A stretch of DNA of 64,000 nucleotides, taken from NCBI GenBank assembly GCA_016124195.1, contig WGOE01000014.1, positions 55,242 through 119,241 of the forward strand, in the 5' to 3' direction. Positions 43,480-51,726 of the stretch are shown here, piece after piece. Below the pieces are notes generated by a model. That model worked only from the letters and a program-made list of their open reading frames with translations. It ran no database searches and had not been told where the DNA came from. Position 1 is the stretch's first letter, and each line of letters opens with the position of its first letter. The position numbers and the translations under genes were made by a program. The stretch is from a bacterium. GTDB lineage: Bacteria > Pseudomonadota > Alphaproteobacteria > Rhodobacterales > Rhodobacteraceae.

Positions 43480-44263
43480 GTTCGGCCTCCGCGTCTTCCT
43501 GGCCCAGATAGGCCTCGATCACCTTCGGGTTCGACTGGATCTGTTTGGCCGTGCCCTCCGCGATCATGGCGCCGTGATCCAGCACGCTGATGCGTTCAGA
43601 CACTTGCATGACCAGACCGGTGTCATGTTCGATCAGCAGAACAGAGATGCCGCGTTCGTCGCGGATGCGGCGGATCAGAGCGATCAGATCCTGCTTTTCG
43701 CCCGCGTTGAGGCCCGCCGCCGGTTCATCCAGCAAAAGAAGCTTCGGCTGCGTCGCCAGCGCCCGGGCGATCTCGACCCGGCGCTGGTGGCCATAGGCGA
43801 GCGTCGTGGCGATACGGTCGTATTCTTCGGGTCCGACCCCGACGAAACGCAGGCAGCCTTCGCAATAGTCGCGGATTGCCGCCTCTTCGGCGCGCTGCGA
43901 CGGCAGGCGCAGGATGGCCGCGATGGCGCCTGACCGGGTGCGGCTGTGCATGCCCGACATGACATTCTGCATCACTGTCATTTCGCGAAACAGCCGCACG
44001 TTCTGAAAGGTCCGCGCGATGCCCGAGGCCGTCACCCTGTGCGGCCTGAGCTTCAAGAGTTCATGCCCGTCGAAGGTGATGGCCCCCGACTGCGGCTTGT
44101 AAAACCCGGTGATGCAGTTGAAGAGCGAGGTCTTTCCCGCGCCGTTCGGCCCGATCAGGCTGACGACCGCGCCCTCTGCCACCTGAAAATCGACGTTTTG
44201 CAGCACGGTGTTGCCGGCGAAGGCGAGGCTGACCCCTGACAGGTTCAACAGGGCGCCGCTCAT
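43469..44263 (-). CDS. livG: Branched-chain-type ABC transporter ATPase LivG
   Basis: The product has 264 residues with Walker A GPNGAGKTS near residues 38-46, signature TLAYGHQRRVEIARALA and Walker B LLLLDEPAAGLN, plus the NPKVIEAYLG segment at the C-terminus found in LivG. It forms a heterodimer with LivF on the cytoplasmic face of the permease. Its start overlaps the livM stop (ATGA). Nothing is unusual in the sequence. Confidence 0.93.
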   Translation of the reverse strand: MSGALLNLSGVSLAFAGNTVLQNVDFQVAEGAVVSLIGPNGAGKTSLFNCITGFYKPQSGAITFDGHELLKLRPHRVTASGIARTFQNVRLFREMTVMQNVMSGMHSRTRSGAIAAILRLPSQRAEEAAIRDYCEGCLRFVGVGPEEYDRIATTLAYGHQRRVEIARALATQPKLLLLDEPAAGLNAGEKQDLIALIRRIRDERGISVLLIEHDTGLVMQVSERISVLDHGAMIAEGTAKQIQSNPKVIEAYLGQEDAEAELDF

Positions 44264-45237
44264 GACCGGACCCCGCGCTTGGGCCAGATGCCACTGGGGC
44301 GGAACAGCATGATGAGCAACAGCATGACGGCAAAGACCATCAGCCGCAGCTCGCCCAGATTGCGCAGCAGTTCGGGCCCCAGGATCACGATGAAGGCGCC
44401 CAGGATCACGCCGGGGATCTTGCCCATCCCGCCCAGGATCACCGCCATCAGGATCAGCACGGACTGGGTGAAGGAAAAGCTTTCCGGCGAAATCGCCCCA
44501 AGGTTGGCCGCAAAGAACGCCCCGCCGATCGCGGCAAAGATCGCCCCTGTCACATAGGCCGCCAGCTTGACGGCAACGCGGTTGATGCCCATGGCCTCTG
44601 CCACGTCCTCGTCATGGCGCACGTAGAGCCAGGCCCGCCCGAGGCGCGAATTTTCAAGCCGCAGCGACACCACCACGGCCAGGATGGCAAGCGCGCAAAA
44701 GACGAAATAGAAATCGGTCGGCGTGGCGATGTGCCAGCCGAACAGCCAGGGCTGACCGATGCCGGAAAGCCCGCTCGCCTTGCCGGTGATCGCAAGGTTG
44801 CGCGCGGAAAACCGCACGATCTCGCCGAAGCCCAGCGTGACGATGGCCAGGTAATCCGACCGCAGGCGCAGCGTGGGGCCGCCGATGATCACGCCGGCAA
44901 TCGCGGCGGCCAGCACGGCCACCGGCAGTGCCAGCCAGAAGTTGACCCCGAAATCGAGCGTCAGGATTCCGATCGTATAGGCGCCCACCGCAAAGAAGGC
45001 CGCATAGCCCAGATCCAGAAGCCCGGCAAAGCCCACCACGACGTTGAGCCCCAGCGCCAGAACAACGTAAAGCAGCGCATTGGTCATGATGACGGTGGCA
45101 TATTGCCCAAGAGCCGCAGGAAGAACGGCCATAAGAACCAGGATCAGGCCGATCCCGCCCCAGCGCAGGGCCGGGCTTTCGAACCTTGCGGCGATCCTGT
45201 CTCTCAGCCGGTCTGATGCGGTGTCGCGCGGCGTCAT
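44260..45237 (-). CDS. livM: Branched-chain-type ABC transporter permease LivM
   Basis: The product has 325 residues from the ATG at 45237, with about nine to ten hydrophobic helices and the LivM landmarks GFAGLLDLGYAAFFAVGAY and AEAMGINRVAVKLAAYV (coupling loop). The same frame stays open upstream through livH up to 46254, which is only a long shadow; the start is fixed by the ATGA overlap with the livH stop. It forms half of the membrane channel with LivH. Confidence 0.93.
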   Translation of the reverse strand: MTPRDTASDRLRDRIAARFESPALRWGGIGLILVLMAVLPAALGQYATVIMTNALLYVVLALGLNVVVGFAGLLDLGYAAFFAVGAYTIGILTLDFGVNFWLALPVAVLAAAIAGVIIGGPTLRLRSDYLAIVTLGFGEIVRFSARNLAITGKASGLSGIGQPWLFGWHIATPTDFYFVFCALAILAVVVSLRLENSRLGRAWLYVRHDEDVAEAMGINRVAVKLAAYVTGAIFAAIGGAFFAANLGAISPESFSFTQSVLILMAVILGGMGKIPGVILGAFIVILGPELLRNLGELRLMVFAVMLLLIMLFRPSGIWPKRGVRS

Positions 45238-46151
45238 CACATGCGCTCCTGTTCCGATTTGCCCAAGAGCCCGGTTGGCTTCAGCACCAGCACCAGGATC
45301 AGCACCGCAAAGGAAAAGACATCCTTCCACTCGCTGCCGATGAAGGGGATCTGGGTGCCGAAGGCCTCCAGTAGGCCCAGGATCAACCCGCCCAGCATCG
45401 CCCCGGGGATCGAGCCGATGCCGCCGATCACCGCTGCGGTAAAGGCTTTCAACCCGATCAGGAAGCCCATGAAATACCAGATCGACCCGTAATAGGCCCC
45501 AGCCATCGTGCCCGCCGCCGCCGCCAGCGCCGAGCCGATGAAGAAGGTCACCGCGATGATGACCGGCACGTTGATGCCCAGAAGCTGGCTCATGTCCATG
45601 TCGATCGAGACGGCCCGCATGGCGCGGCCAAACTGGGTGCGGGTCACAAAAAGGTGGAGTGCGATCATCAGGACGCCAGAGGTCGCCACCAGAACCATCT
45701 GGTTGTAGCTGATGAAAAGCGAGCCGAGGTTGATCCCGCCAAACCCCAGATCGGTCTTGAAGGCGGTGTATTGGCCGCCGGTCAGCGACAGGACCGTGTT
45801 CTGCAAGACCAGCGAGACGGCCAACGCCGTGATCAGGATCGACAGGCGCGGGGCGGCCAGCATCGGATGATAGGCGACCCTCTCGATGACGACGCCGATG
45901 CATCCGACCGCAATCATCGACAGGAACATCGCGATGAAGATGCCCGGCCAGTCGGACCCCACGACGCTCGCAACGGCCGACAGCGACAGGAAGCCCAGAA
46001 AACCGCCCACCATGTAAAGATCGCCATGGGCAAAGTTCAAAAGCTTGATGACGCCGAAGATCATGGTGTAACCAAGCGCCACCAGGGCATAGAACGATCC
46101 CAGGACGAGACCGTTCACCAGTTGGTGGGATATGATATCGAAGACGCTCAT
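45237..46151 (-). CDS. livH: Branched-chain-type ABC transporter permease LivH
   Basis: The product has 304 residues from the ATG at 46151 (AGGAG 5-6 bases upstream; a TTG at 46169 is less likely). LivH landmarks are NGLVLGSFYALVALGYTMIFGVIKLLNFAHGD and GGIGSIPGAMLGGLILGLLE. A strong hairpin lies between livK and this gene, so it may be expressed at a lower level than the binding protein. The TGTCGACA box at 46161-46168 lies just upstream of the ribosome site. Confidence 0.93.
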   Translation of the reverse strand: MSVFDIISHQLVNGLVLGSFYALVALGYTMIFGVIKLLNFAHGDLYMVGGFLGFLSLSAVASVVGSDWPGIFIAMFLSMIAVGCIGVVIERVAYHPMLAAPRLSILITALAVSLVLQNTVLSLTGGQYTAFKTDLGFGGINLGSLFISYNQMVLVATSGVLMIALHLFVTRTQFGRAMRAVSIDMDMSQLLGINVPVIIAVTFFIGSALAAAAGTMAGAYYGSIWYFMGFLIGLKAFTAAVIGGIGSIPGAMLGGLILGLLEAFGTQIPFIGSEWKDVFSFAVLILVLVLKPTGLLGKSEQERM

Positions 46152-46160
46152 CGTCACTCC

Positions 46161-46168
46161 TGTCGACA
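46161..46168. promoter_or_regulatory. Short TGTCGACA palindrome before livH
   Basis: TGTCGACA here matches eight of the ten bases of the TTGTCGACAA palindrome found upstream of the deaminase gene. It lies about 10 bases before the livH start, downstream of the livK-livH hairpin. It could be a secondary GntR site or chance; the six-base core GTCGAC is common in this GC-rich DNA. Confidence 0.25.
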
Positions 46169-46223
46169 AGGCTCAACCGGGGCCGCCGGACCCGGGTCGA
46201 TCTCGCGCAGATTTCGGAAAGAA

Positions 46224-46257
46224 GATATGCGGGCACCGGTAGGGATGCCCGCATATC
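46224..46257 (-). terminator. Strong hairpin between livK and livH (attenuator or processing stem)
   Basis: GATATGCGGGCA and TGCCCGCATATC are perfect 12-bp arms around a 10-base loop. In the minus-strand transcript a U-rich stretch (UUCUUUCC) follows. It begins 12 bases after the livK stop and ends about 70 bases before livH. Such stems after the binding-protein gene usually let that protein be made in excess over the membrane components by partial termination or RNA protection. Confidence 0.75.
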
Positions 46258-46269
46258 GGCCGGACCGTG

Positions 46270-47385
46270 TTATTGGTCGGCGCGGGCCCAGGCACCGTCC
46301 TTGCCCACCAGAACGATGAAGTTCGACCGGGCCAGCGTGTTCTTGTCGGTGAACTTGATGGCACCGGCCAGCCAGCCGGGGCTGTCGGTGGCCTTGAGCG
46401 CGGTGATAAGGGCCGCGCCGTCGGTCGACTTGGCCTTGGCCATCGTGTCCGCAATCAGCTCCATTCCGTCATAGGTCAGCGGCGCATAGGGGCCGGGGGC
46501 CGTGCCGAACTGGCTGTTGTAGGTCGCAGTGAAGTCCTTTGCCGCCGGCAGGAACTCTGCCGTCGGGTTCGAGAAGGCAAAGACCCCCTCCGCGGCCTTG
46601 CCGGCGATGTCGAAGAGCTTGGTCGAGTTCGACCCGTCGCCGACCGCGATGACGCCCTGATAACCCGATTGCCGCAGTTGGCGGATCAACAGGCCGCCGT
46701 CCGCGTAATAGGCCGTCCAGAACACCGCATCGGGGTTGGCGGCCTTGATCGCGGTGACGATGGCGGAATAGTCCTGCTCGCCCTTGTTGACCGTCTCGAA
46801 GTCGACCACCTTGTTGCCGGCCGCTTCCCAGCTTTTCTGGGTCAGCGTGGCGAGGTCTTGCGAATAGGCGTCGCCCTCGTTCACGATGGCGATGGATTTG
46901 ATGCCCTTCGCGCCCAGGAATTCAACCGCCTTGGTCGCCTGATCGTCCCCGGTCGAGTTTATCATGAAGGCATTGCCGGGATTGGCCGGAATGAGCTTGG
47001 TCGAGTTTGCGGCGGTGATGACGAAGGGAATCTTGGCGTCGCCGAAGATTTTCAGCGTCGGCAGGGTCGCACCCGAACAATAGCCGCCGACCACGGCCAC
47101 CACGCCCTGCGACACCAGCTTGGTGGCGGCGTTGACAGATTGCTGCGGGTCGCAGGCGTCGTCGCCGACCACCATGCTCAACTGCTTGCCCAGGACGCCG
47201 CCGGCCTTGTTGATCTCTGCCTGCGCGATGGTCACGGCATTGGCCATGTCCTGGCCATAGGTCGCCTCCGATCCCGTCGTGGGAACCAGAACGCCGATCT
47301 TGATGGTCTCTTGCGCCAGAACACTCGTGCCGGCCATCAGGGCAAGCAAAGCCCCGGCGGTCGCCGCTTTTGTCAGAACCTTCAT
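46270..47385 (-). CDS. livK: Periplasmic binding protein of the branched-chain-type ABC transporter, LivK-like
   Basis: The product has 371 residues from the ATG at 47385 (GAGGGAG upstream). The Sec signal peptide is about 24 residues (ATAGALLALMAGTSVLAQ). The mature part is the Leu/Ile/Val-binding fold: IKIGVLVPTTGSEATYGQDMA, VVGGYCSGATLP, NSTGDDQATKAVEFL, and a late PYAPLTYDGMELIADTM. It presents the substrate to the LivHM channel. Given the neighbours it probably binds hydroxyproline or a related imino acid. It is the first gene of the transporter transcript. Confidence 0.92.
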   Translation of the reverse strand: MKVLTKAATAGALLALMAGTSVLAQETIKIGVLVPTTGSEATYGQDMANAVTIAQAEINKAGGVLGKQLSMVVGDDACDPQQSVNAATKLVSQGVVAVVGGYCSGATLPTLKIFGDAKIPFVITAANSTKLIPANPGNAFMINSTGDDQATKAVEFLGAKGIKSIAIVNEGDAYSQDLATLTQKSWEAAGNKVVDFETVNKGEQDYSAIVTAIKAANPDAVFWTAYYADGGLLIRQLRQSGYQGVIAVGDGSNSTKLFDIAGKAAEGVFAFSNPTAEFLPAAKDFTATYNSQFGTAPGPYAPLTYDGMELIADTMAKAKSTDGAALITALKATDSPGWLAGAIKFTDKNTLARSNFIVLVGKDGAWARADQ

Positions 47386-47560
47386 TGTAGCATCTCCCTC
47401 CATTGTCTTTTTCATGATCTTGGCACCGTCCGGGTCTTTTCAAACGGTCAGATGCAAATACGCCCCCCGTCCCCCCTGATCCGAAATCCGCAAGATAAGC
47501 CCGGGTGGATCAACGGGATTGCCGGTTCGCCCTGGTCATCGATCAAGGGGCGAAACTTTG

Positions 47561-47588
47561 GTCGCGGCGATCTGCCGACAGCCGCGAC
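47561..47588 (-). terminator. Hairpin after the DapA-family gene
   Basis: GTCGCGGC (47561-47568) and GCCGCGAC (47581-47588) pair over 8 bp with a 12-base loop, starting 8 bases after the stop codon of the deaminase gene. No clear U-tract follows in the minus-strand transcript, so termination may be only partial, with the transporter genes downstream having their own promoter in 47386-47560. Confidence 0.45.
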
Positions 47589-47596
47589 ATGAGACT

Positions 47597-48559
47597 TCAG
47601 GCGGCGTACCGGGTGACGGCGCCGGGCAGTTTCTTCCAGTCGGCATACCAGGACTTGAACAGGGCCAGCTGTGCTTCGGCAAAGCCGCGCTGGCTGTCCG
47701 AAAGCGCATCGGTCTCGTTGAAGTGCAGAAGATATTCCTTCTCGCCCTGCAAGACCATCATGTGCTTGAAATAGAGCACAAGGTCCGGACCTTCGTCAAA
47801 GGACGACAAGACCCGCATGGCGGCATCAAGTTCCTGCGCCCGCACCCGTGCCTCGGCATCGCCCTTGGCCGCGGCCATCGACAGGGCGGCCAGATGCAGA
47901 ACCTCGCGCGGCAGCACATTGCCGATGCCGGTGATGGCGCCGGTGGCGCCGCAATTCACGATGCCGTCAAACACGCCGGTATCGACCCCGATCATCAGCG
48001 TGACGCCATCGCCGCGGCTGGTGATATGTTCGGCCGCATAGCGCAGATCCTCGGGGCCGCCGAATTCCTTGAAGCCGACCAGATTTGCGTGCCGGCTGCG
48101 CAGGTCAAAGAACAGATCGGCCCGGGTGGCGAAACCGTAATAGGGGCTGTTGTAGATGACCGCCGGCAGATCGGGCGCGGCCGACAGGACCGCATCGAAA
48201 TGGGCGCGCTGCGCGGCCAGGACCGGCCCGCGCGACAGGACGCGGGGGATGACCATCAGCCCCTTGGCGCCCACCCTTGCGGCATGGGCGGCATGGGCCG
48301 CGGCCCTGGCCGTGTTCACCGCTCCGGTCCCCACGATGACCGGGACGCCGGCCTTGGCCAGCCGCTCGACCCCTTCCATGCGCTGTTCGTCAGTGATCAG
48401 CGGCCAATCCCCCATCGACCCGCAATAAACCACCGCATTCATGCCAAGAGCGATCAATTCCTTTGCCTTGCTCACCAGTTTGGCAAAGTCGGGGCTGCGG
48501 TCGGCCTTGCAGGGGGTCAACAGGGCGGGGACGCAGCCGGAAAAGATACTGGAGTCCAT
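47597..48559 (-). CDS. DapA-family pyrroline-4-hydroxy-2-carboxylate deaminase
   Basis: The product has 320 residues from the second of two adjacent ATGs (48559), 6 bases after GGAG. The class I aldolase barrel has the Schiff-base Lys164 (GFKEFGG) and the catalytic Tyr136 (IYNSPYYG). The DapA GTTGE motif is replaced by CGSMGDWPL, which is typical of the hydroxyproline branch. The enzyme would turn pyrroline-4-hydroxy-2-carboxylate, the product of the D-hydroxyproline dehydrogenase, into 2-oxoglutarate semialdehyde plus ammonia. A GntR gene lies directly upstream and a palindromic site lies in the 118-base gap between them. Confidence 0.88.
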   Translation of the reverse strand: MDSSIFSGCVPALLTPCKADRSPDFAKLVSKAKELIALGMNAVVYCGSMGDWPLITDEQRMEGVERLAKAGVPVIVGTGAVNTARAAAHAAHAARVGAKGLMVIPRVLSRGPVLAAQRAHFDAVLSAAPDLPAVIYNSPYYGFATRADLFFDLRSRHANLVGFKEFGGPEDLRYAAEHITSRGDGVTLMIGVDTGVFDGIVNCGATGAITGIGNVLPREVLHLAALSMAAAKGDAEARVRAQELDAAMRVLSSFDEGPDLVLYFKHMMVLQGEKEYLLHFNETDALSDSQRGFAEAQLALFKSWYADWKKLPGAVTRYAA

Positions 48560-48642
48560 CATGCTCTCCTTATCACCGGGAAAGTTCAGCCGCAGGGCTT
48601 ACGCGAGTCTGACTGCTGGACAGAATAGACATTGCATATTGT

Positions 48643-48652
48643 TTGTCGACAA
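48643..48652. promoter_or_regulatory. GntR/FCD-type operator candidate
   Basis: TTGTCGACAA is a perfect 10-bp palindrome of the TTGT-NN-ACAA form common for FCD-type GntR regulators. It is 84 bases upstream of the deaminase start, surrounded by AT-rich sequence suitable for a promoter. The GntR gene next to it is the obvious candidate regulator. Confidence 0.55.
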
Positions 48653-48677
48653 GAAATTCGATCAGCCGGGGCGCCGG

Positions 48678-49391
48678 TCACAGGTCGATGTGAAGCCGGT
48701 CATCGCGCGCGATCACGGCCCGGATGTGGCTGACGATCTGGTCGGCATGCGCCGTGGCCAGCAGATCCGCCCGCGCCACATCGCGCGCCACGATGGCGGC
48801 GATGATGTCCTCGTGTTCGACCACGTAGCAGTGTGGCAGGTGGTCGCCGAAGGACGAATAATAGACCCGCATCAGCCGGCGCCCGTCATCCAGCAGCCGG
48901 TTGGCCAGACCCGCGAAATAGGGGTTTCGCGCTGCGGTGGCGATGGCCTTGTGAAACTCGGCGTTGGAGGCGATCATCGCCAGCGCGTCATGGCTTTCGA
49001 CGGCCCGGGCGAAGTCCGCCTGCCTTGCGCGGATCATCTCAAGGTTTTCCTCGGTCCGATTCTGTGCGGCCAGGCGGGTGGTGACGCGGTACATCACCGT
49101 CAGTGCGTCGAAAAAAGCCTGCAAATTCAGGAAATCGATGTTGGCCACCACGGTGGACCGATTGGGCAGCGTCGTAACCAGCCCCTCGCTGGCCAACCGC
49201 ACCAGAGCCTCGCGGATCGGCGTGCGCGACATGGCAAGCCGTTCGGCCAGTTGAATCTCGTCGATCGGGCTGCCGGGCGCCAGAACCAGATCGAGGATTT
49301 CGTCGCGCAGCACGTCATAGACGCGTTTCACGCCCGACCCGCGTTTGCGTTCATTGACCGGTGGCACTGACGCTTCGCTCACGATGGGCAT
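48678..49391 (-). CDS. GntR-family regulator, FCD (FadR) subfamily
   Basis: The product has 237 residues. The winged helix (YDVLRDEILDLVLAPGSPIDEIQLAERLAMSRTPIREALVRLASEGLV) is followed by an all-helical FCD ligand domain (ASNAEFHKAIATAARNPYF with metal-type Asn/His, later HEDIIAAI and TAHADQIV). Regulators of this type in hydroxyproline loci respond to hydroxyproline or a pathway intermediate. The gene lies 118 bases upstream of the deaminase gene on the same strand, and a TTGTCGACAA palindrome is between them. Confidence 0.9.
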   Translation of the reverse strand: MPIVSEASVPPVNERKRGSGVKRVYDVLRDEILDLVLAPGSPIDEIQLAERLAMSRTPIREALVRLASEGLVTTLPNRSTVVANIDFLNLQAFFDALTVMYRVTTRLAAQNRTEENLEMIRARQADFARAVESHDALAMIASNAEFHKAIATAARNPYFAGLANRLLDDGRRLMRVYYSSFGDHLPHCYVVEHEDIIAAIVARDVARADLLATAHADQIVSHIRAVIARDDRLHIDL

Positions 49392-49484
49392 TCCTGTCTG
49401 CGGGGTCGACGAACACTCGCCATGCGTAATGGGCGCGCCGATCCTGTCAAGTCATCCCGCGCGGCCCTGCGACCTGTGGCGCTG

Positions 49485-50252
49485 TCAGCTTGCCGCACGT
49501 ATCCGCGCCAGCACGCCCGAAAGCGCATCGGCGAGCGCCACGTCGCCGCCGGCCTCGGTGAAGCGGGCGAAGACCTGTTCATTCAGGCCACCTTGGGTGG
49601 AATGTGCGATGCGCAGCTCGTGCAAGGGGCTTTGGCTCTTGCGCAAGACTTCGCCCAGATTGCCGAAAAGGCCGGAAAGATAGGCGCGCGCATCCGCAGG
49701 GGACAGGCCCTGCGCGACGGCCCAGGCCTCGGCGATTTCCAGAATGCCGAAATAGGTGCCCATCAGGGCGCTGCCCGCGCAGTAGATCTCGAAGGTGGCA
49801 AGGTCCGCAACCGGCAGTGCCTGTCCCAAAGCGCTGAAGAGCGCCAGAGCCATGGGGTCGGGTGGAAAGACCGGGATCACGTCGCGGCGCTCTTCGACAA
49901 ACGGCAAGGGCACGGCGCGGCACACCCGGCCGGCACCGGTCCAGGACCGGATCGCCTCGATCGGCAGGCCCGCGATCAGGCTGATCACGGTCTGATCCGC
50001 GGAAATCGCCAAGGGCCGCAAGACCGCCTCTGCCACCTGGGGGCGCACGGCGAGGATTAGGATGTCGCAGCCGTCGATCACTGCCTGATTGTCTGATGCC
50101 ACCGTGACACCCGGCAGGCGGACCAGCGCGCCTGCGACCGCGGCATTGCGCGGCGACAAGAGCACCGGCCAATCGGCCAGGGGCGAGCCCTTCAACCCGC
50201 GCACGATTGCCGCGCTGATGGTCCCCGTGCCGATGAAACCCAAGGCCGGCAT
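49485..50252 (-). CDS. Pyrroline-5-carboxylate reductase-like (ProC family) protein
   Basis: The product has 255 residues. The N-terminal Rossmann motif is LGFIGTGTISAAIVRGL, followed by SPRNAA after strand 2, ILAVRPQVAEAVL and VISLIAGLP. The C-terminal half is the ProC dimerisation helix bundle, ending with the family-like HSTQGGLNEQ. It is slightly shorter than true ProC. The start overlaps the stop of the DUF1989 gene by one base, so the two are coupled. Plausible roles are reduction of pyrroline-5-carboxylate or of pyrroline-2-carboxylate from the 3-hydroxyproline dehydratases; the context permits both. Confidence 0.83.
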   Translation of the reverse strand: MPALGFIGTGTISAAIVRGLKGSPLADWPVLLSPRNAAVAGALVRLPGVTVASDNQAVIDGCDILILAVRPQVAEAVLRPLAISADQTVISLIAGLPIEAIRSWTGAGRVCRAVPLPFVEERRDVIPVFPPDPMALALFSALGQALPVADLATFEIYCAGSALMGTYFGILEIAEAWAVAQGLSPADARAYLSGLFGNLGEVLRKSQSPLHELRIAHSTQGGLNEQVFARFTEAGGDVALADALSGVLARIRAAS

Positions 50253-50905
50253 CAGTCAAGCAGCCTGAAATGCACCTCGGTCGGGGTGCAGTCCGCGCCG
50301 TTGATCGGGATCATGTCCTGCGGGCAGGTGGACATGACGACGATACAATCCATCGCCGCGCGCAGGATCACATGGTCGCCGGGCTTGCACAGCGGCTCTG
50401 CCCAGGTGATGCGGCCATCTGCCGCGATGGGGATGTTCATCCAAAGGTTCAACGGGCTGGGGCATTCCGCGGGTCTGAGCCCAAGATCGGCCAGGGCGGC
50501 AAACAGGTTGTCGGTGCAGTTGTCATGATGGCCGACGCAGCCCAGGAGCGCATAGCGATACCGGTCGCACGCGGCGATCACTGTGTCATGCCGGCCGGGC
50601 GATGTGTCCCGCTCCAGCATCAGGATCGGACGCCGCTGGTTGGTGACGAGGGCATCTCCTTCGACCGGAAAGACGGTTTCCAACATGCCGTGGATATGTT
50701 CCATCGACATGAATTCGGCCATATCGGCCGCGTTGAAGCACCAGGTATCGACCACCTGTTGACCATGCGTGTTGATGATCTGGATCGCCTGCCCCGCTGC
50801 AAGGCGCACCGCCCGACCTTGCCGCGCGGGCACCACCTCAAGCTCTTGTCCCACGCAATCCCATCCTGTTTGCCGCGCCTGACCGAAGTGCCGCACTATC
50901 GGCAA
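50252..50905 (-). CDS. DUF1989 (urea carboxylase-associated family) protein
   Basis: The product has 217 residues and spans one DUF1989 domain: VVPARQGRAVRLAAGQAIQIINTHGQQVVDTWCFN, then SPGRHDTVIAACDRYRYALLGCVGHHDNCTDNLFAAL, LNLWMNIPI and a late VVMSTCPQDMIPING. The family's conserved Cys and His residues (HHDNC, STCPQDM) suggest a metal or nucleophilic site. Some members act on carboxyguanidine as paired subunits, but here there is a single DUF1989 gene and no urea or guanidine carboxylase in the window. It is co-translated with a ProC-like reductase, so an imino-acid or guanidino substrate is possible; function is open. Confidence 0.83.
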   Translation of the reverse strand: MPIVRHFGQARQTGWDCVGQELEVVPARQGRAVRLAAGQAIQIINTHGQQVVDTWCFNAADMAEFMSMEHIHGMLETVFPVEGDALVTNQRRPILMLERDTSPGRHDTVIAACDRYRYALLGCVGHHDNCTDNLFAALADLGLRPAECPSPLNLWMNIPIAADGRITWAEPLCKPGDHVILRAAMDCIVVMSTCPQDMIPINGADCTPTEVHFRLLD

Positions 50906-51109
50906 TGCCTTCCGTCACGTCAATCCGACAAGAGCGCGGCGCGGCAAAGCCGGAATGCCACCGGCTCTTCGGTCACGGGAGTCGGGCGTCCTGGGGCGGG
51001 CGACGAGGATCAGGGCGAGGTTCACGGGTCGGACCTGCTGTCCGGCTTGGTAGTCGCCCACATGTCGAGAGCGCGGCGGCTCTGACATGGGCTTGCGCCC
51101 GGCGGGCCA

Positions 51110-51544
51110 TCAGGCGTTTCGGGTCGAGCGGCGCGATGACAAAAGCAGGTTTGTCTCGCTGATCGTCACGCCCTCCAATCGCCGGATGCTGCCGATCACG
51201 CCGTCAAGCTCTTCCAGCGTGCGTGTGCCGATCTCTGCGATCAGGTCCCATTTCCCGTTTGTGGCGTGGACGGCCAGGACGGCGGTCATCCCCAGAAGCC
51301 TCGCGGTGATGCGTTCGGTTCCGCGTCCTTCGATGCCGATCATCATCTGGGCGCGCACCGGAAGCGGCGAGACGTCGGACCGGGTGATGACGGAAAACCC
51401 GACGATCTCGCCCGAAGCAACCATCCGTTCGATCCGGGACCGGATGGTCGCCCGCGAAAGCCCGAGCCCTGCGCCAAGTTCCGCATAGGTGGCCCGACCG
51501 TCGCGGCGCAGCGCCGACAAGATGTCCTGATCGATTTGGTCCAA
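51110..51544 (-). CDS. Lrp/AsnC-family regulator
   Basis: The product has 144 residues. The N-terminal helix-turn-helix (IDQDILSALRRDGRATYAELGAGLGLSRATIRSRIERMVASGEI) is followed by the RAM ligand domain (QMMIGIEGRGTERITARLLG; TNGKWDLIAEIGTRTLEELDGVI). AsnC-family members sense amino acids. The gene sits downstream of the ornithine cyclodeaminase and arginase genes on the same strand, with 182 bases between it and the cyclodeaminase stop, and probably controls them in response to arginine, ornithine or proline. Confidence 0.9.
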   Translation of the reverse strand: MDQIDQDILSALRRDGRATYAELGAGLGLSRATIRSRIERMVASGEIVGFSVITRSDVSPLPVRAQMMIGIEGRGTERITARLLGMTAVLAVHATNGKWDLIAEIGTRTLEELDGVIGSIRRLEGVTISETNLLLSSRRSTRNA

Positions 51545-51726
51545 GTCCCCAGCCCCTGCCCTGCCATCGCGGCCTATTGATCGTCATGACCATATTCCCG
51601 CTTGCGGCCAAGGCAAGGACCGCGACCTCAGGCGTCACGCCGCGACCTTGAACCTCGCGATACGATCCGACGCATCCAGCGGGGCGCCATCTCGGCCGGG
51701 CAGAACCAGGCTGACCGGAAGTTCGG

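Noticed and set aside
44260..46254. 664-codon frame spanning livM and livH on the minus strand
   Set aside because: Only the part up to 45237 reads as LivM. The upstream portion is out of frame with livH, which has its own start and family motifs.
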